The notes beneath the pieces are model-generated. The model ran no database searches and was not told the origin of the DNA. It saw only the letters and a list, made by a program, of their open reading frames with translations. 64,000 bases of DNA from an uncultured Collinsella sp. GTDB lineage: Bacteria; Actinomycetota; Coriobacteriia; Coriobacteriales; Coriobacteriaceae. The DNA is taken from NCBI GenBank assembly GCA_900755685.1, contig CAAEHI010000044.1, positions 1 through 64,000 of the forward strand, written 5' to 3'. This document shows, in pieces, positions 51,753 to 58,674 of the stretch; position 1 is the stretch's first letter, and every line of letters begins with the position of its first letter. The position numbers and the translations under genes were made by a program.

Positions 51753-52061
51753 TTATTTGGTCAGCTGCTCGAGGAGCTGCTCGCGCTGACGGACGCCGAG
51801 GCCCTGGACGCGACGGGTAGCGGAGATACCGAGCTCCTCCATGATCTTGGCGGCCTTGGCCTTGCCATAACCAGGGAGAGACTCGATGAGGGTGGAAACC
51901 TTCATGCGGGAAGCGATGGGGTCATCGGAGTTGAGCACGGACTCGAGGGACTTCTCGCCCTTCTTGATCTGCTCGCGAAGCTCAGCGCGGGCGTGACGTG
52001 CGGCAGCAGCCTTCTCAAGAGCCTGCTTGCGCTGCTCATCGGTAAGCTGAGGGAGTGCCAT
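51753..52061 (-). CDS. mihF: actinobacterial integration host factor (mIHF)
   Basis: The 102-residue protein is an mIHF-type nucleoid protein: an N-terminal helix (TDEQRKQALEKAAAARHARAELREQIKKGEKS), then the helix-two-turn-helix region SRMKVSTLIESLPGYGKAKAAKIMEELGISATRRVQGLG that bends DNA. It is found only in Actinobacteriota and so marks the lineage. ATG 52061 follows GGAGG. A near-palindrome lies in its promoter region. Confidence 0.95.
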   Translation of the reverse strand: MALPQLTDEQRKQALEKAAAARHARAELREQIKKGEKSLESVLNSDDPIASRMKVSTLIESLPGYGKAKAAKIMEELGISATRRVQGLGVRQREQLLEQLTK

Positions 52062-52102
52062 TCGTACCTCCAAAAAGTTGGGTTATATCTGATTCAATAA
52101 TT

Positions 52103-52134
52103 GGCATTTTAGCACGTAGAACGTACAAAATGCC
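52103..52134. promoter_or_regulatory. near-palindrome upstream of mihF
   Basis: GGCATTTT...ACGT (52103-52117) is mirrored by ACGT...AAAATGCC (52121-52134) with one extra base and one mismatch. It lies 42-73 bases before the mihF start and overlaps a possible -10 (TAAAAT on minus). It could bind mIHF itself or a regulator. Confidence 0.45.
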
Positions 52135-52197
52135 CAATCGCGGCTCCATAGGTTAGACGATACCCGCAAAAAGTGCAATATACTGCGCCCAAAGTTA

Positions 52198-52255
52198 AGC
52201 CCCTGACCTGCGATTCCACACAAAGGATGGGAAAGTTTACGCAGGCACAGGGGCT
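52198..52255. terminator. hairpin after the pyr operon
   Basis: AGCCCCTG-A-CCTGCG (52198-52212) pairs with CGCAGG-CA-CAGGGGCT (52240-52255) except for a small internal bulge. It lies 46 bases after the pyrF stop. The T-run is better on the plus strand (ATTTTGTG) than on minus, so direction is uncertain. Confidence 0.6.
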
Positions 52256-52300
52256 ATTTTGTGCTAATGAGACCCAAAAGTGGTGACTTAGGGGAATCTT

Positions 52301-53017
52301 TTAGGCGACGTTTTCGACCAGCTCAGCGACAATAGCGTCAAAGGCGGCAACCGGATCGTCGGCGCCGGTGATGGGACGGCCCACCACAATGTGGCTTGCG
52401 CCACGCTCGATAGCCTGGGAAGGCGTCGCCACGCGGGACTGGTCACCAAGGGCGGCACCCACCGGACGCACACCCGGAGTCACGATCAGGGCATCGGGAC
52501 CCAGCAGCTCACGCATGTCGTGAGCCTCCATCGGCGAGCACACGATACCGTCGATGCCATTGGCCTGAGCGAGCTTTGCCAGGCGGGCGGCCTCCTCGGC
52601 CACGGGCGACTCGACGCCGATCTCGCTCAAGGCATCCTGGTTCATGCTCGTGAGCACGGTGATGGCGACGAGCTTGGCGCGGTCCTCGCGCGCCTCCTCG
52701 GCGCCCTCGCGGCAGGCAGCGAGCATGGCGCCCGAACCCAAGCCGTGGACCGAAAGCAGATCGGCACCGGCAAGCGAGGCCGAGCGGGCGGCACCGCGAA
52801 CCTGATGCGGAATATCATGAAACTTAAGGTCAAGAAAGACCTTAAAGCCCAGGTCCTTAAAGGTCTTGACGATCTGGGGACCCTCGGCGTAATAGAGCGT
52901 CATGCCAACCTTGAGCCAGGCGGCATGGCCCGAAAGCTCGTGGGCAAGCTCGAGCGCACGCTCATGGTCGCAGTCGAGGGCGACGATAACACGGTCGCGG
53001 GCATCGGTCTCTAGCAT
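52301..53017 (-). CDS. pyrF: orotidine 5'-phosphate decarboxylase
   Basis: The 238-residue enzyme makes UMP from OMP, the last pyrimidine step. VIVALDCDH, the catalytic DLKFHDIPHQVRGAA with the Asp-Lys pair, and VTPGVRP are intact. ATG 53017 overlaps the end of pyrD by 7 bases. Confidence 0.96.
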   Translation of the reverse strand: MLETDARDRVIVALDCDHERALELAHELSGHAAWLKVGMTLYYAEGPQIVKTFKDLGFKVFLDLKFHDIPHQVRGAARSASLAGADLLSVHGLGSGAMLAACREGAEEAREDRAKLVAITVLTSMNQDALSEIGVESPVAEEAARLAKLAQANGIDGIVCSPMEAHDMRELLGPDALIVTPGVRPVGAALGDQSRVATPSQAIERGASHIVVGRPITGADDPVAAFDAIVAELVENVA

Positions 53018-53934
53018 TCGAACGCACCTACCAGTTCGTTGATGTCCTTCACGCCCTGAGACTCGGCCCAGGTCTCGAGCTCGTGCGCGATCTTGAGCGA
53101 AGCGCACGGATCGACGAAGTTGGCCATGCCGACCGACACGCAGGTGGCGCCGGCCAGGATAAACTCGGCCGCATCTTCGCCGGTCATGACACCGCCGACA
53201 CCGTTGATGGGGATATCGACGGCCTGGGCAACCTCCCAGACCATGCGCACGGCGATGTGGTGGCACAGTGGGCCCGAAAGGCCGCCCTTGGGCTTGGCCA
53301 CGCGGGACTTGCGGGTATGGACGTCGATGGCCATGCCCTGGATGGAGTTGATGACCGAAAGGCCGTCGGCGCCGGCGGCCTCGAGGGCCTTGGCGATCTC
53401 GGCGACGTTGACCGGCGCCATCTTCACGAACAGCGGCTTATCGGTCACCTTGCGACAGGCAGCCATAACGGAAGAGGCGCCCTCGGGCGTGGAGCCCATG
53501 GCGGCACCGCCGGCGGCGATATTGGGGCAGCTCACGTTGATCTCGTAGCCGGCAGCCCAGGGGCACAGCTCGACATACATCTCGAGTGCGCGGACAAACT
53601 CGTCAACGGAGTGGCCGGCAACCTGACAGATGACCTGGCAGCCGTCCTTGGAGAGCTGCTCGAGCCACGGACCGGACTCGCGAGCAAAGGCGGCCACGCC
53701 GGGGTTCTGAAGGCCCACGGAGTTGATCATACCGCCGGGGATCTCGGCCATGCGGGGCGCGGGGTTGCCGGGCCAGGGCTCGGCAGCGCAACCCTTGGTG
53801 GTGATGGCGCCCAGCTGGGAAACATCAAAGAAGTTCTGGAACTGCCAACCGTAGCCAAAGGTACCGGCTGCAGTGTTGATGGGGTTCTGCATCTTGACGC
53901 CGCCGAAATCGACGGCCATGTTCACGGTACCCAC
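53011..53934 (-). CDS. pyrD: dihydroorotate dehydrogenase, class 1B catalytic subunit
   Basis: The 307-residue FMN enzyme oxidises dihydroorotate to orotate and passes electrons to PyrK. KMQNPINTAAGTFGYG, the active-site cysteine loop NVSCPNIAAGG and GVGGVMTGEDAAEFI are present. The GTG at 53934 overlaps the pyrK stop by one base (TAGTG); ATG 53919 is an alternative five codons later. Confidence 0.95.
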   Translation of the reverse strand: MGTVNMAVDFGGVKMQNPINTAAGTFGYGWQFQNFFDVSQLGAITTKGCAAEPWPGNPAPRMAEIPGGMINSVGLQNPGVAAFARESGPWLEQLSKDGCQVICQVAGHSVDEFVRALEMYVELCPWAAGYEINVSCPNIAAGGAAMGSTPEGASSVMAACRKVTDKPLFVKMAPVNVAEIAKALEAAGADGLSVINSIQGMAIDVHTRKSRVAKPKGGLSGPLCHHIAVRMVWEVAQAVDIPINGVGGVMTGEDAAEFILAGATCVSVGMANFVDPCASLKIAHELETWAESQGVKDINELVGAFEC

Positions 53935-54725
53935 TAGAAGACCACCACCTTGGAAGCATCGAACACGGGGCCGCACATGCAAGCACCCTTCATACCGTCG
54001 ACCGTCTCGACATTGCAGGTGTTGCAGGCGCCAAAGCCACAGCTCATCATGCGCTCGAGCGACACCTCGCAGTACACACCGGCCTCGGCGGCAGCGGCGG
54101 CGACCTTCTTCATCATGACGGCGGGGCCGCAGCTGGCCACGTAGTCGTAGCCGCCCTCACCGAGCAGCTCGGCTGCCGGGTCGGTGCAAAAACCGTGCGT
54201 ACCCAACGTGCCATCGTCGGTGCACACGTTAACCGTGGCGCCCAGCGCGCGGAACTCATCGACACCCACAGCCTTGGCAGCGGTACCAAAGCCCAGGCAC
54301 ACGACCACATCAACACCCTGCTCGGCAAGCATACCGGCGAGGCACAGCACAGGCGGAACGCCGATACCACCGGCGACGAGCAGCGCCTTCCTGGTGCCCT
54401 CGGGTACCATCCAGCCACGGCCACCGGGGCCCAGCAGGTTAGAGGTGGAGCCAGTGCCCATCTGGGACAAACGACGGGTATCGTCGCCCACGACGGCGTA
54501 CCACAGCTCGACGGTGCCGGCCTCGGCGTCGGCGCGGTAGTAGCTCAGGGGCACGCGAAGCAGCGAGGACGCATCACCGGGTACGGCGATGTTCACAAAC
54601 TGACCGGGCTTGAGCGCACTTGCAAGCTTGGGGGCCGAGATGACGAGCGAGAAGATGCCGTCGGCAATCTCCCGGTTCGAAACGACCTCGAAGTCGTGCA
54701 TGCGTGCAGTGGAAGGTGTGGGCAT
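53934..54725 (-). CDS. pyrK: dihydroorotate dehydrogenase electron transfer subunit
   Basis: The 263-residue subunit carries FAD and a 2Fe-2S cluster and links PyrD to NAD+. RVPLSYYRAD binds FAD, GGIGVPPVLCLAGML binds NAD, and the C-terminal cysteine set (MSCGFGACNTCNVE...GACMCGPVF) binds the cluster. GGAG lies before ATG 54725; a frame to 54761 is less likely. Confidence 0.95.
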   Translation of the reverse strand: MPTPSTARMHDFEVVSNREIADGIFSLVISAPKLASALKPGQFVNIAVPGDASSLLRVPLSYYRADAEAGTVELWYAVVGDDTRRLSQMGTGSTSNLLGPGGRGWMVPEGTRKALLVAGGIGVPPVLCLAGMLAEQGVDVVVCLGFGTAAKAVGVDEFRALGATVNVCTDDGTLGTHGFCTDPAAELLGEGGYDYVASCGPAVMMKKVAAAAAEAGVYCEVSLERMMSCGFGACNTCNVETVDGMKGACMCGPVFDASKVVVF

Positions 54726-54817
54726 AGACGCTCCAATCCCCCATGCGGTTGCATGGTCCAAACGAATAGAAAGCGCGGCACCGCAAGGGCGCCGCGCACA
54801 AAAGCGATAAGGCTATG

Positions 54818-56107
54818 CTAGCAGATGCAGCCGTCGGAAAGCGTCTGCTTACCGCCGACAAACACATCGGTGGCACGACCGGTGAGCGTGCGGCCGGCAA
54901 AACCGGAGTTCTCGGCGCGCGACTCGTAACCGTCCTCGCCAACCGTCCAGGTTGCGGAGGGGTCAAACACGGTCAGGTCGGCAACGGAGCCCGCCTTGAC
55001 CTGAACCTGATCAAGGCCCAGGATCTCACGCGGCTTGATGGCCATGAGCTCGACCATGCGAGCCATGCTCATCTTGCCCGTGTTGACCAGCTCGGTGAGC
55101 ACAAGCGACAGCGAAGTCTCGAGGCCGATCATGCCAAAGGGCGCAAGCTCGAACTCGCGGGCCTTCTCCCACGGGGTGTGGGGAGCGTGATCGGTGACGA
55201 TCACGTCGACGGTACCGTCGATGACACCCTGACGGATGGCCTCGGCGTCCTCGTCGGTACGCAGCGGCGGATTGACCTTGAGCGAGGTGTTGTAGGTCTC
55301 GTCCAGGTCGTTCTCGGTCAGGAACATGTGGTGCGGGGTGGCCTCGCAGGTCACCTGGACACCGGCGGCCTTACCGGCACGCACGAGCTCCAGGCCATGA
55401 GCGGTGGAGATGTGCTGGATGTGCAGCTTGGCACCGGTCAGCTTGGCGATCTCGATATCGCGAGCGATCTGCAGCTCCTCGCCTGCCGCCGGCCAGCCCT
55501 CGAGGGCCAGACGGGTCGAGACCTTGCCCTCGTTGATCTGACCGTGACCGACCAGATCCTCGTCCTGGCAGTGGCTCATAAAGACCTTGCCGAACATCTT
55601 GCCGTAGTCCATGCAGCGACGGAGCATGCCCGCGCCCTGCACGCCACGACCGTCGTCAGTGAAGGCGACGGCGCCGTGGGCGACCATATCGCCCATCTCG
55701 GACATGGCCTCGCCCTTAAGACCGCGGGTCATGGCGCCCGACGGATAGACGCGGCAGTGGCCGACCTCGGCAGCGCGGGACTTAACGAACTCAACGACGG
55801 TGCCGTTATCGGTGACGGGATCGGTGTTGGGCATGGCGCACACGCCGGTGAAGCCGCCCTTGGCAGCAGCGCGGGTGCCACTCTCGATGTCCTCTTTGAC
55901 CTCGTAGCCAGGCTCGCGCAGATGCACGTGCATATCCACCAGGCCGGGGACGAGATACTTGCCGGAAAGGTCGCGGACCTCGACTCCCTCGGCGGCGAGG
56001 TTCTCGCCGACCTCGGCGATCTTGTCACCGTCGATCAGGACGTCGACGACACCGTCAAGCTCGACAGACGGATCGACGACGTGGGCATTCTTAAGAAGCA
56101 AGGCCAT
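54818..56107 (-). CDS. pyrC: dihydroorotase
   Basis: The 429-residue zinc amidohydrolase closes carbamoyl aspartate to dihydroorotate. The metal motif VDMHVHLREPGYE and MPNTDPVTD are typical of type I enzymes. GGAGG lies before ATG 56107, 17 bases inside the pyrB end. A 92-base gap follows to pyrK. Confidence 0.96.
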   Translation of the reverse strand: MALLLKNAHVVDPSVELDGVVDVLIDGDKIAEVGENLAAEGVEVRDLSGKYLVPGLVDMHVHLREPGYEVKEDIESGTRAAAKGGFTGVCAMPNTDPVTDNGTVVEFVKSRAAEVGHCRVYPSGAMTRGLKGEAMSEMGDMVAHGAVAFTDDGRGVQGAGMLRRCMDYGKMFGKVFMSHCQDEDLVGHGQINEGKVSTRLALEGWPAAGEELQIARDIEIAKLTGAKLHIQHISTAHGLELVRAGKAAGVQVTCEATPHHMFLTENDLDETYNTSLKVNPPLRTDEDAEAIRQGVIDGTVDVIVTDHAPHTPWEKAREFELAPFGMIGLETSLSLVLTELVNTGKMSMARMVELMAIKPREILGLDQVQVKAGSVADLTVFDPSATWTVGEDGYESRAENSGFAGRTLTGRATDVFVGGKQTLSDGCIC

Positions 56108-57035
56108 TATCGGCACCTCCAAGCAGCAGATACAGGATAGCCATACGCACGCAGATGCCGGCGTAGACCTGCTCCAGGATGACGGAGCGTTGCGGGTGGT
56201 CGGCCATGTAGGAGTCGAACTCGACACCGCGGTTGATGGGGCCCGGGTGACAGATGATCGCATCGGGCTTCATGAGCTTCTCGCGGTCCTTGGTCAGACC
56301 GAAGAGCTTGTGGTACTCGCGAATCGTGGGGAACGGTGCGCCCTCGAGGCGCTCCTGCTGCACGCGCAGCATGTAGACGACGTCCAGCTCGGGCAGGACG
56401 GAATCGAGATCGCTCGTCACGTGGTCGCAGCCCAGGACCTCGGGTGCCGGCGGCAACAGCGTACCGGGGGCGACGGCATAGGTCTCGCAGCCCATGATCT
56501 TAAGGGCGGGGATCAGCGAGCCGCAGACACGGGAGTGGGAGATGTCGCCGACGACGGCGACCTTCAGACCATGGAAGTCACCCTTGTGCTGCCAAATGGT
56601 GTACAGGTCGAGCAGGGCCTGCGTGGGGTGGTTATGCTTGCCATCGCCGGCGCAGATAACGCTCGCGGGCGAGTTCTGCGTGACGATGTAGGGCGCGCCG
56701 GCGTGCTTGTCACGCACGACGATGCAGTCGATCTTGTAGGCGTTGAGGGTCTCGACGGTATCGACGAGGCTCTCGCCCTTGACCGTGGAGGTCGAGGAGC
56801 CGCCAAAGTTGAGGCTGTCGGCCGAAAGACGCTTCTCAGCGAGCTCGAAGGAGCTGCGGGTACGCGTCGAGGGCTCGTTGAACATGTTGACGATGGTCTT
56901 GCCCTTGAGCGTGGGGACCTTCTTGATCGCACGCTCGTTGACCTCGGAGAACGCCTTGGCGGTCTCGAGGATGAGCTTAATGTCCTCTTCGGAGTACTCG
57001 GTAATGTCGATCAGGTGTTTATGGTTGAACGCCAC
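56091..57035 (-). CDS. pyrB: aspartate carbamoyltransferase catalytic subunit
   Basis: The 314-residue enzyme joins aspartate and carbamoyl phosphate. The carbamoyl phosphate motif STRTRSSFE and GDGKHNHPTQALLDLYT are intact. GTG 57035 is chosen since GGGAGGTGA precedes it and homology starts there; no pyrI regulatory gene is present, as expected when PyrR controls the operon. Confidence 0.96.
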   Translation of the reverse strand: MAFNHKHLIDITEYSEEDIKLILETAKAFSEVNERAIKKVPTLKGKTIVNMFNEPSTRTRSSFELAEKRLSADSLNFGGSSTSTVKGESLVDTVETLNAYKIDCIVVRDKHAGAPYIVTQNSPASVICAGDGKHNHPTQALLDLYTIWQHKGDFHGLKVAVVGDISHSRVCGSLIPALKIMGCETYAVAPGTLLPPAPEVLGCDHVTSDLDSVLPELDVVYMLRVQQERLEGAPFPTIREYHKLFGLTKDREKLMKPDAIICHPGPINRGVEFDSYMADHPQRSVILEQVYAGICVRMAILYLLLGGADNGLAS

Positions 57036-57039
57036 GGTA

Positions 57040-57624
57040 CTACTCACCTCCCAGCGGCGCGGAGCCCACGTGGGAGCCCGGCGCGACGTCATTGATCTCG
57101 ACAGCGGTACGGCCGTCGACTTCCTTCATATATAGGTGCACGTTCTCCTCGTGCGACGAGGGAACGTTCTTGCCGACAAAGTCCGGCGAGATGGGAAGCT
57201 CGCGGTGACCGCGGTCAACGAGAACTGCCAGCTCAATGCGGCTCGGGCGGCCCAGGTCCATGACGGCGTCCAGAGCGGCGCGGATGGTACGACCCGTGTA
57301 CAGGATGTCGTCCACCAGCACGACGCGCTTGCCGTCGACGCTGAAGGGAATGTTGGTAGCGTGAATCGCGGGAGCGAAATTGGTCGCATAGTCATCGCGA
57401 TAGAAGCTGATGTCGAGGCTGCCGAGCGGAACTTCGACGCCCTCGATCTCCTTGATCTCCTCGGCGAGCTTCTTTGCCAGAAGGTCGCCGCGCGTGACGA
57501 TGCCGACCAGAGCGAGGTCTTCACAGCCCTCGTTGCGCTCGAGAATCTCGTGCGCGATGCGGGTCATCGCTCGATTGACGGCGGTCTCGTCCATGATGAC
57601 CGCCTTGGGGGAAGTCGTGCCCAT
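57040..57624 (-). CDS. pyrR: PyrR bifunctional regulator/uracil phosphoribosyltransferase
   Basis: The 194-residue protein has the PRPP loop RVVLVDDILYTGRTIRAALDA and senses UMP/UTP while binding pyr mRNA. Its operon position at the head of pyrBCKDF, behind a terminator with competing stems, points to attenuation control. AGGAAGGAG precedes ATG 57624. Confidence 0.95.
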   Translation of the reverse strand: MGTTSPKAVIMDETAVNRAMTRIAHEILERNEGCEDLALVGIVTRGDLLAKKLAEEIKEIEGVEVPLGSLDISFYRDDYATNFAPAIHATNIPFSVDGKRVVLVDDILYTGRTIRAALDAVMDLGRPSRIELAVLVDRGHRELPISPDFVGKNVPSSHEENVHLYMKEVDGRTAVEINDVAPGSHVGSAPLGGE

Positions 57625-57663
57625 CGATCTCCTTCCTCACATGTCTTGACTGCTGACACAGTC

Positions 57664-57760
57664 AAAAAAATAGATGCCCGACCGCTCAAAGCGGACCAGA
57701 CACCCACAGGAAGGGCTGCTCTATGGCAGCTATGTAATTCCATGTGGGTATCTCGTACCC
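57664..57760 (-). promoter_or_regulatory. pyr operon attenuator (three mutually exclusive stems)
   Basis: In transcript order (minus strand): stem 1 GGGTA/TACCC (57760-57746); stem 2 ACCCACA/TGTGGGT (57749-57743 with 57708-57702, extended by two pairs past a bulge), enclosing a GCTGC/GCAGC hairpin; stem 3, a terminator of about 14 pairs with one bulge (57704-57673), then UAUUUUUUU. Stem 2 shares bases with both 1 and 3. Stem 2 is thus the antiterminator and stem 1 the anti-antiterminator, probably stabilised by UMP-bound PyrR. The textbook PyrR loop consensus is not obvious. Confidence 0.75.
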
Positions 57761-58074
57761 CTTTAATGGTCAAGGGATAGTGTAGCCAACCTCGAGCTTA
57801 ATTGCGAGCATAAATACAGAGCAATCCGTAAACGGAGCCCAACGCTCAATAAACCTATATATATTTGTGGGACGAACTTGAAAACCTTGTTGCGAGCTGG
57901 CATAATCCCCTCTGCTGCACGCAAATCGGATCTACGTCCAGGGCCGTGGCGTGAGCACTATCGCAAAAGAGAAATATCTCTGTGTAGATTACGCACAGGG
58001 AGCTGCTTCTGTGCTATAGTTCAGGCTTGTTTGTTAACGCGACATGTTCGTTTGTCGCCCAAGGAGGGTCAGTT
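57761..58074. other. intergenic region between the pyr leader and rpmB
   Basis: This divergent spacer should hold the pyr promoter (minus; a weak TACACT -10 near 57778-57783) and the rpmB promoter (plus). I see no gene: a short plus-strand frame starting at TTG 57878 and overlapping rpmB lacks a ribosome site and homology. Confidence 0.5.
58011..58020 (+). promoter_or_regulatory. rpmB extended -10 promoter element
   Basis: GTGCTATAGT lies about 55 bases before rpmB and is identical to the element before rpsT (45325-45334, minus). No good -35 is visible. Confidence 0.55.
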
Positions 58075-58263
58075 ATGTCCAAAGTTTGCGAAGTTTGCGG
58101 TAAGCACCCCGTTGCCGGTCGCTCCATCAGCCACTCTCACCGCGTCACCAACCGTAAGTTCCGCCCCAACATCCAGCGCGTTTACGTCGTCGTCGACGGT
58201 CACCGTCGTAAGATGAACGTTTGCTCCACCTGCCTCAAGTCCGGCAAGGTTGCGCGCTCCTAA
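58075..58263 (+). CDS. rpmB: ribosomal protein L28
   Basis: The 62-residue large-subunit protein has the family core CEVCGKHPVAGRSISHSHRVTNRKFRPNIQ and keeps four zinc-ribbon cysteines (CEVC...CSTC), the C+ form used when zinc is plentiful. AAGGAGGG precedes the ATG. It is transcribed alone and ends at a hairpin. Confidence 0.97.
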   Translation: MSKVCEVCGKHPVAGRSISHSHRVTNRKFRPNIQRVYVVVDGHRRKMNVCSTCLKSGKVARS

Positions 58264-58331
58264 ATAAGGTCTTACCAACAAGTACCTCGGACTCTCCGGG
58301 TCATAGACCTCGCGTTCACATAGAACTTACC

Positions 58332-58364
58332 AAAGGCGCCCTCCCCTACGGAGAGCGCCTTTTT
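58332..58364 (+). terminator. rpmB terminator
   Basis: AAAGGCGC-C-CTCC pairs with GGAG-A-GCGCCTTT and is followed by a T-run. Confidence 0.85.
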
Positions 58365-58674
58365 GGTTTATTGACTACCAGCTGATCGTAAGACGACAAC
58401 TATTAACATATGAATATGCAAAAGTCGTTCTCGATAACCCGACGCCTTTAAGCCAAAACCCCTCTGGAAACAAATGCTGGCCAATACGGCTTCAGGGCAC
58501 CTACAAGGCGCAAAGCATCCGATCTTTCCTACGCTAAGTAGCATTATTTGGTTGAAACGGTTCATTTGATTGAAGCGTTTTAGTATGCCTTTTACGGGAA
58601 TCTGACCGTTTACCGAATTATTTCTTGCTATCATGCAAGACGTAGGGTAAATCTCCGATCGCAAGGAGACACAA
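58365..58674. other. adhE leader region
   Basis: A 310-base region with no gene. It contains a direct repeat (58552-58580) and the ribosome site AAGGAG (58663-58668). A Rex operator of the usual TTGTGA-N6-TCACAA type was looked for and not found. Confidence 0.5.
58552..58580 (+). repeat. direct repeat TTGAANCGNTT upstream of adhE
   Basis: TTGAAACGGTT (58552-58562) and TTGAAGCGTTT (58570-58580) lie 18 bases apart and about 100 bases before adhE. They could be two sites for a regulator of fermentation; evidence is the repeat alone. Confidence 0.4.

Noticed and set aside
57878..58216. Short plus-strand frame overlapping rpmB
   Set aside because: It begins at a TTG without a ribosome site and is out of frame with the conserved L28 gene.
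58365..58674. Rex operator upstream of adhE
   Set aside because: No TTGTGA-N6-TCACAA-like palindrome could be found on inspection.
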